A DNA stretch of 64,000 nucleotides from Chaetorhynchus papuensis (lineage: Eukaryota; Chordata; Aves; Passeriformes; Rhipiduridae): positions 110,718 through 174,717 of the forward strand of contig VWYX01000896.1 in NCBI GenBank assembly GCA_013396525.1, in the 5' to 3' direction. A program made the translations under genes and the position numbers. The notes under the pieces were generated by a model that worked only from the letters and a program-made list of their open reading frames with translations, ran no database searches and was not told where the DNA came from. Of this stretch, positions 37,440 through 50,372 are shown piece after piece (positions within the stretch are counted from its first letter, which is position 1; the number at the start of each line of letters is the position of its first letter).

Positions 37440-37880
37440 GGCTCAAATTTCATTTTGAAGGGGAAAAAGCCTTTTAATTATTTCTGAAATAATTGCTTGT
37501 GATAATACAATCTCCTTTGTAATGTTTAGACAGAAATAGTTTCTATGTAAATAGAGACATTTAATGCAAGAGTAACTTAATCTTTGTTTTGAGCACTGTG
37601 ATACTTCAGGCCCTCTTATAGGATCAAAAGGTTTTCATATCAGCAGATAGCTGTTAAAAAAACAATTTTAATGATAATTGCAGGCCTAATTAGTTAGTTT
37701 GTAATACTTAACTAATATCTTTACTACTGCAAGATTTGCTAAGAGAGAGAGACAATAGCTCTGCCAATTTAAGCTGAAGGAACTCATAAAATATGAATTT
37801 GAACGGGCTGCTTAAAAACAAAAAGTAAAGGTTCTTTTATTTAAAAAAAAACCTTTTTAAATTGAGCTAAATCAGAATGT
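37440..37880. promoter_or_regulatory. Candidate conserved noncoding element, AT/homeobox-motif rich
   Basis: This dense AT-rich block has many TAAT/ATTA cores (cttttaattatttctgaaataattgc, aatgataattgcaggcctaattagtt) and no open frame, CR1 or simple repeat. Such composition is common in developmental enhancers of vertebrate gene deserts. No conservation data were available, so this is a guess from texture. Confidence 0.25.
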
Positions 37881-38470
37881 ACTTTCAGCTTTAAAGAGGT
37901 TCAGAGAGTAGCAGTAACTGCATCACTGGATTTCCACACAAACCACGGAGGAGAGCAGCAATTGTGGCTCTTGTTTTACCGGGAGGAAAGTTAAAGTGTG
38001 GAGGAGGAGGTGCTGCAGAGGCCATCTCGTCCAGATGCCAAGGAATGGCCAAATTCTCACCCAGTCAGTGTGAAAAAGAGGGTATCAGAGTGATATTTCC
38101 ATTTCTTTTGCAGCCGTGGGCTTGTTCCATCAGTGAGGATTATCAGTGATTCTGACTAGAGCAGGAGATTTCACAGCAATCCAATAAAAGGGATTACATT
38201 TGCTGTTGCTGGGGTGGTTTCTGGGTGGAGGACAAGGGAAGATGTGAGATTTATGGTGTGGAAACCAATATCCAGGCAAGGTTTTCAGCTTTGTTTTATC
38301 AGTGCTGCTCAACATTGCACTCTCTACTGTGCCCACAGTATTCCTTGGATGGAAAAAATAAAGGATAATATCACCTGCTTTCTCCAAAACAAGCTCATCC
38401 TCGTAATGGAGATACGGACTTGTGCAAAAACACAGTTTTTCTGAAAGCATTTTTATTTGTAGGGTTCTAA

Positions 38471-38548
38471 AACAGAATCATGGAATGGTTTGGGTTGGAA
38501 GGGACCTTTAGCATCATCCAGCTCCACCCCCCTGCCATGGGCAGGGAA
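38471..38548 (-). mobile_element. CR1 3'-end fragment
   Basis: Aacagaatcatggaatggtttgggttggaaggg continues to ctccacccccctgccatgggcaggg. It is close to the avian CR1 3' consensus and relatively undiverged, in complement orientation. Confidence 0.95.
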
Positions 38549-41500
38549 CGCGAGCTGCATGAGTACCAGATGAAAAATTAAAACATGTATAAATGTGCTC
38601 CAGGAGGGCTTTCTGGCCTGCTAGGAAACTGCTTTAAAGTCTTAAAGCTTCAGCTTTCTTCAGGATTGCACAAGCTGAACATCTCTGAAGGGACTTCTGG
38701 TCAGTGGCTTAATGGTTACAGGGCACTGTGTCAGGGACTGTGACCTCCCACGTGTGTGGGGCTAAATTGCCTGTGCCTTGGTTTAGCAGAGGACAAAAGC
38801 TCTGACATTGCACCCGCTGCTTTGATGGAGTCATAGCAGTCCATGCCAGCCAGCTGAGAGCCATTGTGCAGGGAAAATGGAAAATGGGATGGTTTCGATG
38901 GGATAGCAGAGCGCTGAGGAGAGCTAGGCATGGCAATTATGATGTATGTATTTTTAATTAAATTTCATAGATTTTAAATGTCGTTCCAAGTGGGGAGAAT
39001 TCCCAAGGCTACCAATCATTTTGCACCACTTATAATATCCATAAAGTGCTGCTACCTTTCATCAAATCACTGAAAAAAAAAAAAGAAAATCCTTGAGCAT
39101 AATGTGGAAGATTTATAGCACTGGAAAAGTTTGCAAGAATGACAATGTTGATATCCAAACTTCAATTTTGGCACGGGTTGCTGTTCATTTAATCTTTCTG
39201 CTTTAATCTCAGCAAATGAAATTGACTTAAAACCTCTGATTTTTTGTTACTCTCCAAGCTAATTCTAGGGCCAAAAAGATCTGTGATGAATATGCCTGAA
39301 GGATAATGGAAATTGCTGTGCTTGGTGTTTGCATTAGTGTAGGGTGTGCTTTGTACTATATATGCAAAACTGCTACTGCTTTATCATCATATGTGATCTT
39401 CTGCTATGATACTTCCCCAGTGTTTCTGTTTGTATTTAATTTCTCCTTGATATCTGCAGAATGCAACTTTCCAGTGGCAATATCCAGTCAGCCTGCTAAA
39501 GAAAAGCCCAGGGATATATTTCTACTGAGCAAAGCCTCTGAAAAGAAAGGGACAACAGATAAAGTACCCCCTCAAGAAACAAGTCCTCCAGAAGATTCTG
39601 CTGTTGGAAATATATAATTACCTAATCGCTCCCATCCTGGTATGAAGCATATAATTAGCTGACATCCTCCCTCCTCTTGAAAGGGAACAAATGCTGCATG
39701 GATTCAATTAGAAAATGATTAAATAAAGTATTGCTGGAGCTCAGTGCAAGGAGGAACCTGAAGGACTCGGATGTTTCGTCTCAGTATCTCAGCATCTGAG
39801 ACAATCACATCCATTGTATCTTTTGAGTGGCTCAAAGCAAGGGCCCCAGCAATCCAGGGAGGCAAAACACGAATCAGGAAAAGCTGTTGCGTAAATAAGC
39901 TGGCAGACAATGCCAGTGAGAATGCATTTTAAATAATAAAGGTAGGGATGACTCTGGTTCACCTCTGAACCTGAGATTTTCTTTAACATGGCCAAGAAAA
40001 ACTACCTGAGCAAGTTCCACGACCTATTTAACAATAGTCATTAGACAGTACTGTTTATATCCCTTTGTATGGAATTATGAGAGCATTGTGGGAAGGCTAC
40101 AGCAATTTTTAAAAGCTAATGATACGTATGGTATATGATGATTTCTTAAATTTATGAATCATTATGAACCTCAGATATACAGTAACTGCAACTCTGGCAA
40201 GTATCAATTTATAACTTAACTGTAGCAAGATTGAACTCAATGGAAAAACTATTAAAGTAAGAATGTGAAATCTTCCAGAAAATAATGCTACGATGTGCAG
40301 TGAAGACTGCAGAGCCCCTGGCTTCTAATCTCTTCCCTGGCTTCCCCATATCTGAAGCAGATCTTTTGTTAAGTCGATTAATGTAATTAAGTTATGAGTT
40401 AAAGAGAACTGCAGGAGAAAAGATTCTTTATAAGTCATTTATATATATGTGATAGATAAAGAGATGAAAATACTCCAGCAGTTGTAATTCCCTGCACTTG
40501 GCTAAACAGTTGCAGCTGTAGCGAGCTTTCATTCACTTGTGGAGGTACAACTAGTTAAAATGCCAGCTCCACACTTCATTTCCACAAATGAGCAATCCCA
40601 GCGCCGGGGGTTTGTGCACAGCCAACCCATATCTGTAATCTGGAGTCAGCCGCGGAGGCTGCAAGAGGAGTTTTTCCACAATCACAGTTATTTTTTCCAG
40701 CACACGGGCCCTGAATCTGGTTCCAATTTTCCTGGCTGTGTGCATCAAGCATTATTCCTGACAAATGTTGTCTCTCTGAATGGTTTGGAGCTTGCCATGT
40801 GTTGGCAGGACCCCCGTGGCCAACTGCAGGCTCCATCCCTGGCCCAGCGGAGTGCAACCCTTGGCACCGTACGGGCTCTTTGGAAAATGCCAGTTATTTC
40901 TACACAAGCAGCACAGATATGGAGACCTGCAGAAATATGTGCATTTATCTGTGAGGTTAGGTCTGCGTGGCACACGGTAAGAAGAGAAGCTGGGCAAGAA
41001 TTTGAGGACTCAGACTTTCCTCCAAACTCAGGGGTGCACCAGCCTGGCATCGCCATGCGATGCGTGTTTATGGTGAGAACTGCGGGATTTCTGCTGGCAT
41101 CATGCTGATTTACTGGGAAAAAACTGCCCAGAGCTTTTAAGATGGGCCTGTGTCAACCCTAAACTTCGAAGAGCTTGTTTCTAGGTTGGTAAAAAGAGTT
41201 TACTGGGTTAGGTCATGGGATTTCTGTAAGCACCATGCCATGCTGGCACAATGCTCTCTGTTCTGCTGTGGGTTTAAAACAGACTTTGTCCTGCTGTAAT
41301 TCCCGATTTTTCTTTGCTAGCATCCAGATTTTTTACTTACGGCTATACACACAGGAGAGGTAGAGGAATATTAGCAGGAATGGAGTTTTATGACAGCTGT
41401 AAAAATAGTTGATTCCCTATACCTTTGTGCCTTGCAAAGCATTAGTAACTGGATCCTGGCTACAGCATGTAATTACATTGCTTGATGCATTGTTGGGCAT

Positions 41501-42850
41501 TAGTAGGATTCCTTCCATCTGTCTAATATTTCCCATCCAAGAATACTATCACATTTTATTGCAGCCATTTAAAAATTCCTGATCCTTTTCCAGGCTCACT
41601 CTGTCTGTGATGATACAAAATTTCACCCAAAATATTTTAAAGGCAAACTAAGCATTAAGAAGCAGGCGTGGATAGCAATTTTTATTACCAATGTCTCCAA
41701 ATTATGCTTTTGCTGGTGTAAAAAAATTTTGGGCTCATTAAATATGACCAATCCTTTTATTATTATTTTTATTTTCACAAAATCATCAGTCACATACAAA
41801 AATGCTTATCAGAGACCAAGAGCTTCACAAAATAAAAAATTAATGAATCCATGTTTTCTTACATTAATTATCCATTAAATTAGCTCTCTCCATAGGCAAA
41901 TAACTTAAAATCAGACCTGAAGAGGTGTCAGTTGCACCAAATATGAATTAATTTAACAGAGGGAGGCAAAAGTGCAGCCCCAGACCTCTCACCCTCCCTC
42001 ATCCTTTGTTCTTCAGGCAGCAGCTGGAGGTACCACATGTACATGAGATAAAAAGGAAGCATCCAGCCTTTTCTGCTGGTGTTTGAGACATCACTGTGCT
42101 TTATAGGGGAAATACAGGTCGGATTGGCCTCTAGGGCTGAAAGGCTCTGCACTGTTCCCCCTTTGGCACTCCTTCCCACGGAGACGGCTGCCACTCCTCC
42201 TCTGCAGGTGCCTCCAGAGCCTCCCTGTGCCCCTGGCCCTGGCCCTGTGCCTCTGGCAGGGGCGGCAAACATGCAGGGCACTCGGGGCTTGCCTGCTGCC
42301 AGCCTCGGGAAAGCGTGGGAGCTCCTGGAGAGGGGATGCCAGGGCTGGCTGTGTGCCCTCCCTCAGGGAACTGGCTGCGTCCTCTTCCCTCCCTGCCAGT
42401 CTCCAGTGCCACAAAGGTATTGCTGGTGCTGCCCTGATAAAAAGCCTGCAGTGGTTCAGTCCGAGCTACAAATGGTCTCAGATGTTTTTGTAAAAAAGTT
42501 GAAGGTGTGTTTTTTGCCAGCATTTGTGTTTTAAATGTAATTATCGAATGTAAAGAAAAGAAACCCCCGAGCCTATCAGCATTTTGTTGATCTGTAGGAG
42601 ATATGACTCCTTAAAGAAAACCACATGTAGGTTCTTTAACTTCTCGCTTTTGGGATAAACCATCTTAAAATTATACATGATATCCCCATGCTAATTAATT
42701 TCAGGGTCAAATTCCTTTTTTTTTTCATAATACACCCCTCCACTTTTAATCTGATGGCCTAGTTGAGAGAAATAAGCAAAATACATTCCCTGTGCATTTT
42801 TGCCTTATCTGACAAATATCCACACACTGAAGGATTAGGCAGTGTCTGTA

Positions 42851-42942
42851 GTTATAGTACTATATATAGTTATTATATACATAGTTATATATATATTATA
42901 TATATATAGCTATATATATATAGTTATATATATAGTTATTCT
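42851..42942. repeat. (TA)n-rich, partly palindromic tract
   Basis: About 90 bases of nearly pure TA interrupted by AGTTAT and AGCT. A perfect palindrome of TATATA arms is centred on AGCT at 42908-42911. Confidence 0.9.
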
Positions 42943-44020
42943 ATGTATGTTAGAGAACAGCAAATTCTCTAATTACAACAGGCTGAAAAAACCCTCAAGA
43001 AATTGCAAGACAGAATCTCTGCTTTTGGTTTGCATATGAAGATTTCATTAACATATTGAAGTGGCACCTCTCTGCCCCAGATCGGGGAAGGTCGGAGTAA
43101 GAACTATCTGTTGCTATCTTTATGCACAGATTAGCCAGAAAAATTCCTTGTTAGCTGGCAGGGGAGGATATTGTGAGTATATGGTGGTTTAGGGAGATGG
43201 AGGTGCTAAGTTCCCTGCACACCACCCTTTTTATGGACACACATCTAGAAGTATCATTGAACGGCCCCGTTGAAATCTGAGCGGGAATTCTATTTCCTGC
43301 CCTTCTCCTCAGTACTTTTCCTATTGTTTCAGCTGTCTCCAGCATCTTGCTTTGAATCGTTGATTATAAATGACCTAAATTCTCGAATTACCATTTTTGT
43401 ATTTTCTTCAGGAAGCTTCTGTCAGATTCCAGGACAGAATATTTTAGGATGAAGAGCTTGAAATAGACACATATGATTTTGATAAATAAAAGAAAAACAC
43501 TGAAGTCTGCAAAGCCATCTGAATATAAAAGTGGTTTGTCTTTTGCCCACTCTAATTAGGCTATCAAAAATAGAAATATTGAGCCCGGCACACCCAATTA
43601 AGTTTGCCATTCGCCAAGCTTGAGGCTTTCTTATGGAGACTCCTACCATAATGATAAGGAGATGGAAAAAGAAAGCAGTCATTAGCAACGCTCAGGGAAT
43701 TTGGTTTTCTTGATGTGAACCGCGGCCGTGGTAGATCTAGGAGGTGGCAGGACTTAGCGGCTTTTTCTTAGACAGTTCTCCTGGTGGTGCAGAGTATAAT
43801 GATGGTCTTCTAGTGGCATCAAAGTGTGTTGGTGCTGCTACTGAAATGGGTTTGCAGACTTGAGCAATCAGCATCCTCACATTTGCTAGGCTGTGTAGGA
43901 TTACGAGGCTTGGGAGGGACCGCTTAATTTTGATGGCTCCCAAAGAGGAAGGGTCTGACATCCTGGAGCAGCTCAGAAGCCTTCCAAGGGCTTGGATTTT
44001 GTGTTTACATCGAGATGAGA

Positions 44021-44080
44021 GAGGTAGGGTTGACCAAATTCACTCACAAGGTCCCTTCCAGCCTAAATTTTTCTGTGGTA
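44021..44080 (+). mobile_element. CR1 3'-end fragment, diverged
   Basis: Gggttgaccaaattcactcacaaggtcccttccagcctaaatttttctgtgg resembles the last 60 bases of CR1 before its terminal microsatellite. Confidence 0.6.
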
Positions 44081-46370
44081 TTTCCGTGAGACCTTGAGCT
44101 GATAAGGATTGCTTGGAGATAATGGTGGAGGATTGTTTGGGCTTCGTAACCATCCCCTCATTCCTGTAAGATCTTTTTGCCCGGTGGAGTTCACTCAGCA
44201 CCACTTTAAGTGAGCAAGTGTCGCTTTCTGAATGGTGCTGGCTCGTGCCAGAAAGCTGTCATTCCCTGGAGGAACTGTGGCTTTCTGAACAGGATGGTTC
44301 TTATGGTTCTTACAGTCACAGTCTTTGAAGAAAGAAAACCAGTGCGACCTGTGGGTGAGCGAATGAAGCGTTGTCACCGGTAAGACAGGCTGAGAATAGT
44401 TTTCTGGCAAGTGTCAGGAGGTTTTGGAAGACAACACATCACTGAGAGATTAATTATTACACAGAGAAAGAAAAAAAGAAATTGGGAAGAAATTGGAAGG
44501 CCAGTGTACACACATTCTGGTATAAACTCACCTGAAGCAACCTTGATAAGCTCCAAGACTAAGCAATTCATCAGTGCTCATTTGCTGAAGGAAGTTGGTG
44601 AATTGGTAAATTATTGGGGCAATTTCTGTCTACAGAAGTAGTTCACCAGTTCACAAAGGAAAATATATCATACTAAGGGCTGGCTCGTGTTTCCAGCTGT
44701 GGATTAATAACAACTGAGTGCATGCTGGCACATAATTTAGATTCCAGCCATGAAGTCTCTGAATTGTGGGCTGGAAGCTACAATAATGTATTTCATAAAT
44801 ACAGCTATTGTTTTTGCTGGCATTGTGTTGCACATAGCAGTTAAGAGAGCACAGTGCAACATTTAGCAAACTTAAAGGCCAGGGAACTGTCTGAAAATCA
44901 AGTTTGCATTATTTGGGGGATCAAAAATCCCCCAAATTCCAAATTTGAACTAGAATGCACAGATCAAGTTGCTAAAATGGAAAGTGTGCGTCTAGGGGTT
45001 TGAAGTTTTCCCCAGTTTGAAATTTTTACTTATAAGGGAATATTTTATTTCAAAAGTTATTCTTGAGATTGAATATTTATATTAATATCAGGCTGTAGTT
45101 CCTCCCCACCCCCAAAAGAAACACTTGTGTTCTTGAATATTTGGTGTCAAGTATAAATTCAAAAGGAATCAAAACATACCACTGAAGTGAGCAATTGCTG
45201 AACCCAGACAACTTCATTTCCCTCCTCCAATGACATTATCATGCCTCTCCTTACCAAATCACGGCTTTTAGAAATTAAATAAATTTACATTAGTTTGGGT
45301 TAGGGTTTTTTTAGATCTGAGAACAAAATCACCGCCACTGAGCCTTGCAGCAAATTTTAATCTAAACACCATAAATTCCCATTTAAATATAGGTTTTGTA
45401 GGTGTAATTCTCCATTCAGAATATTGCAATTTCATTTTTGGTACGAGATATACCTGAAGTCTTAGATAAATAAGTGCTCTTCTTTCGTAAGAAATTTTTG
45501 GAGCATGTTGTTCTTAGATTTTAAATCGCATAAAATAATGAGGAGCTTGAAATTCACTTTTTTCACAGCATGATTCTCTATGGTAAAGCTTTTGCTTATT
45601 TATGTGAATCTAAAATGGGGCTTAAAAAAAAATTATGTTTTGGTTCTACTCATCCATATTCTAAAGCTGATGAAGGAGCTTAGGAGTGAATCAGATGTGC
45701 TTAATTCAGGGAAAACAGAGACAAGGAGTAGCAGCAGTTCTGTCCCCTGAGTAGAGATTAAATCAAGATTAGCTGAGTAGATGTTGTCCGTCCTACTCAA
45801 AAAGTTTCTGTTGATTTCTGAGGGATCCCATGCTGAGTTTTTTCCAAAAGAAAACAACACATGCTGCAGGAATAGTACCTTGACACCCATGAGAGGAGCT
45901 TAGTGCCTCAAATAAAACACAGAAGCTTTGAGCAGCCGCACTGCGGGCCCAGATTCACACAGCATTCATGTTACCAGTGGTTTCGCCAAGAAACTTTGAC
46001 CTAAGTGGGTTCAGCTCACAAAAAAAGAAGAACTTAAATTCACATGGTCTGTAAGTCAGGCTCAAGGATGTAACACATCCTGCAACAGGAACACGTAGAG
46101 CTAACCTGCATAGGAGTAGGTAGGTTCCATGTACGCGCATGGGAAGAGTCAGATATCCGAGAAGGAAACCGAGAGAAGACTGAGAAGGAAAGGCCAGGAT
46201 GAAAGTTTTTGCTTGCAGTCCATCTATCAAAGACACTCAGGAACCTCATTCCAGGCTAAGGAGATGCGTTTAACCCCAAATTGAAGCGACAGCTGTGAAT
46301 CCCTCTCTGCAGTTAATCACTGCGACGGAGATGGCCTTTCTCGGCACCCACATCAATATTCCAGCAGGGA

Positions 46371-46385
46371 GGTGCCCCCTGTCCA
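46371..46385 (-). promoter_or_regulatory. Possible CTCF core site
   Basis: Read on the minus strand, CAGGGGGCACC (complement of ggtgccccctg) matches the conserved CTCF core. The upstream part of the motif matches poorly, so binding is uncertain. Confidence 0.25.
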
Positions 46386-48579
46386 GCAGGGCTTTCCCTC
46401 GGGTTTAGATACTGACTGATAAGAATACAAAAGCAAAATTAAAACAATTTTGTGTATTCACTTGGACATTCAACATGAGCAGATGCAGTCTCCCATGGCC
46501 ATTCCAAAACTGTTAAATTTCCTCAGTTTGCCAGGGGGATTCCTGGCACAAGTCAGAACTGTAACTTAAAGCAAGTTAGTTATTTACGCTTGAATACTCG
46601 AGTGAACGACTGATAAACACATCTGGATATATTTATCATTCAGTAACCACTGATCTGCTCCTCCCAAGTATAAAACAATATTTGTTGCACTCTTGTTTAT
46701 TGAGGTTTCTTACCAAATTCACATCATTGAGTCATGGGAGTAAAGTACTCAAGTATAAACTTCATTGCCTGTGAAAAGCCACACTTAATTCACTGATCTT
46801 CCCAACTGCTGTGTCCAGGGCAGGATTAATGGAGCCGTGCTTAGGAACTTCTCAAAATCGCTTTGAGATTGTTTTCCCTTTGTTTCAGTTAAAAATAGGA
46901 GTATTAGCTTTCTCAACAGAAGTATTGATTTCCAGATAACTTACAGGTGGAACTTGCATCATTATGAATGCATCTATAATGAAACATGAGAACCATTCAG
47001 AGAAGCTGTCTGGAATTAGCAGCCAACACACTGTTGGGAATCCAGCCACTTCAGCTCAAACCTGGGAAGTTTGAAGTCTTTTATCAGTGATATAATCTCT
47101 CTCACGAGGCACACTCCTCCCACAGGATGTTGTGGCAGCAGGGCTCCCTACCTGCTGCCCCTCCTCTCTTACTTCCACAGAGAAACCTACTTCTGTACAT
47201 GCTCTTCCCATCTGTCCTCCAGACCTTATACATGCATTTCATCCACGGGAAATGATGCATGAAGCCGAGTGCTTGCAGCTCTTGAAGTTGGGGGGCTGAG
47301 TTCTCCGGCGTGTTCTTGTTTAGTCTTGTTTACTAAACACATCATCACACCAGGCTACGGCTTAAACATTGATTCTTCACGGGCCAGGGAGCACTCCCAG
47401 CTCCTCTGTGACATTTGGACAAAGCCAGAGTGGTTGAAATTTATGGTGTCGGGCTGCAGATCTGTGATTGATCAAATGGCACCAATCTGGCAGAGCGCAG
47501 GGAGAGAAGGAAGGACACACAATAAATAATAGACATTGCCCATGCTGTAAAGCATGCTGGGAATTGAGCTGTAAATGTAAACCCCTTTCTCCCTCTGCAT
47601 GGAACTCCAAGAGCAACCAGTAATTGGAATTATCTGATGAATGTTATTAAAGTGAAGAAATGTTGCAGCTTTTAGTGCCGAAGTCTCCCGGAGCACATTC
47701 TCTGTGGGCTTACTCAGCCCCAGAGAGGTCAATAACCTTTAATGCAATCCACTGGGGAAATAGAAATGTCAGAACCATAAAGTAGCCTGTATCAATTTCC
47801 AAATAACTGGTTTGACCTATGGATCTAAATACTGGAGATAAATAGGAGTCTTGAGCCACGGAGATGCCAACCACCTGCCCACTGCTTGGGCTGCAGCAGA
47901 AATTACCGTTTTGGTAAGGATGCCAGTTATCATTCAATGGTGATGAGTGACCATTTTTCATTATTATTGCTTTTTCAACATTGCAGGACTGCTGTGCTGC
48001 CCTCAGAGTCAGTGACACATAAGTCACTTGGCTGACATTTTAATAAACATCTGTTTTTTTCAGAGCAAGGCTCAACGGTCATCTTTGTTAGGGTTTCCTG
48101 GCATTCTGATGCTGTCTCCATGGATATTTTGCAGTCTGTTCCTGCAGAAACAAAACAAATATAAAACCAACCAGCCCCTTCAGAGCTCGTGGTGGGATGG
48201 AAGGTCCTTGAGAGCTTTCATCCCTCTCTGTCCATGTTTCTCACCCGCAGCTCTGCCGTGGTAAGAGCTCACAAGAGGTTAGCACTTGCTTCCTCAAGTG
48301 GTGATGTCTTCCTGATGTAGAGCAAGGTTTCTGCACTCTCCAGGGTGAGAAAACCTGGGAAGAGTGACACTATTCCTCATGATTATTGATGATTTTCCAG
48401 CAGCCTGAGTGGCTTAAAGGGGATGCCTCAGGAAAAAGGGCATAGTTTTAAGATAGTTACATTATGATGCCCATATTAACTTGTGCTTAGGGTTTAAATG
48501 GGTGCAATTCTCTTGCCCTAAAAATGCACATATTTTTCATAGTGCGGGATGGTGGGAGTAACACTGTTTGAGGTGGTGC

Positions 48580-48597
48580 AAGAGAGAGAGAGAGAGG
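48580..48597. repeat. (GA)n microsatellite
   Basis: About nine AG/GA units ending in gggag. Confidence 0.95.
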
Positions 48598-50304
48598 GAG
48601 ACTGCTTTCTCATAAATTGCCAGCTTAAGCAAACAGTGAGAGTGCCAGACAACCAAACCTGTAAAAATAGTTTTGTTTCACTGCTTCTTAATCCCTCCTG
48701 GCCAGGAAATATTGAGAGAGTTCAGTAGTGAGAGCTGTGTTGTGCTGTGGAAATATGCTGTTATGACTTAGAGTTCCTGTCAGAGAAACTGAAGTGTTTT
48801 CTGAGGTCACAAGGTGAGAAACTGTAGAAAGTGAGAAACTCTCTTATTTATGAAAGGATATGGGCTCACATTAAATGTTTTCATCTGATAAAAAGTATCA
48901 TTAAAAAACTGGGTTTGGAAACCTCAGCTTTTTTTTTTTGTATTAAAGGGCAAAAACGCACACTGAAAAACCCAAGCAGACTATTTAATCACTGAGCACG
49001 TGTGAATTCACATTGTCTTTGCTTTTATCAGAAGTTATAGAGGACAGGGGTAACAGCAACAAGAGTGTCTGGACCAAGCAATCTCAAAATACAATGCAGT
49101 CAACAGTGTGCCTTGAGAATTGTAAATAACCTCCCACATGCACATACGGAGCAGAAACTAACCCCAATTTATCATATGAAAATTGTTAGTTTTACTGCAG
49201 TACTAACCATGATCATCACAGAAGGTCCTGCAGATTTTTGCCTGAAGCAGAAAATCAGACAAGACACTGAACTCACTTTCTAAGGTTCAGCTAAATTCCT
49301 AAAGAAGGTCTAAAGTGGTTGTTTTGTGTTGGGGGATTTTATTTATGTTAATTTTTAGGATATACCATTTGGCAGCTGCCTTGTAGAGCTGGGTCTGCCT
49401 GAGTGCCTCGGAGCTGGGCTGGGATTTGTGGCAGATTCAGGAAGGAATAGACACAGGCCAAAACACTTAAGGCAGCTGGAAGGTCACATACTTCAAGGAA
49501 AGGGGAATCATTAAAAAAAAAGTCAGAAAGAAGGCAGGGCCCCAGGTTATCCTGAGATTAATTAAAAAATAATAGTGCATAGGACTCACAGGTAACTTCT
49601 TGACAGAGGACTGAAATGTGCCTGAGGAAGAAGCCCAAGACTTTATCCACATTTTTTTCGGATGGAGAAGCTGGCATGGCGAGTGGCAGGGGATTCGCCC
49701 CATCCGTGGGCGGTCAGGGTGCCTGTGCAGTCTCACAGGCTCTCGCTGGGCGGTGTTACAGACGCTGCACTTAGGGCAGCACCTCGCTCCGGAGACAGGT
49801 GAGGGCGGCTCGGGGCCAGCGAAACACCAACACCTCCCCCAGTGGCACTGCCGAGCACAGAGGAAAATTAATGGCAGTGCATTAATTGCTGCTTTGGCAC
49901 GAGTTTAATCTGGAGCTCTCCTCCAGCTCCCACCGGTGCTCTGGGCAAGCTTTCCCTGCCTCCTCACATCGTGTCTGCGCCGAGCCCTTGAGCTCCGCCT
50001 CGCACGTTGCAGGAGCCGAACCCAGGACTCCCGTCCATCCCCTAGGAATGCCATTGCTCATCCCTGTCTCCTCACATGGCAAACTATGGGGTTACTGTGA
50101 AAGCTGCCATGGTTTTGGTGCCCCTCAGGCTCTCTATCCATTTGGCAGCTTTCCACGATATCCACCTAGATCCAGGGAAAGGTGGGTGCGTGGCAGTAGG
50201 AACAGCTCCAGCTAAAACCCCTCAGCCAGCCCCATGCACGCAGCTCTGCCTCCCAAGCACTCCCTTTCTCGCTGAGTCCTCTTCCAGGGAGGAGAAATTG
50301 AAGG

Positions 50305-50372
50305 CAGGGGGGTTGGAACTAGGTGATCTTTAAGGTTCTTTCCAACCCAAACCATTCTGCGGTGATTCTGCG
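50305..50372 (+). mobile_element. CR1 3'-end fragment
   Basis: Gggggttggaactaggtgatctttaaggttctttccaacccaaaccattctgcggtgattctgcgg is the canonical CR1 terminus, with a variant terminal repeat (attctgcggtg). Confidence 0.95.

Larger units (their letters stand above)
34677..42850. other. Intergenic sequence, no gene recognised
   Basis: This contains two CR1 fragments (35610-35767 and 38471-38548), a (TTA)n microsatellite and an AT-rich block with many TAAT-core motifs (37440-37880). GC-rich patches lie near 40600-40870 and 42180-42420. The longest open frame is 189 codons (40539-41108, plus); it has no recognised domain. Confidence 0.7.

Noticed and set aside
43735..43755. Aggtggcag as a CTCF-like core
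   Set aside because: The 5' half of the motif (ctagg instead of CCASY) does not fit well enough to call.
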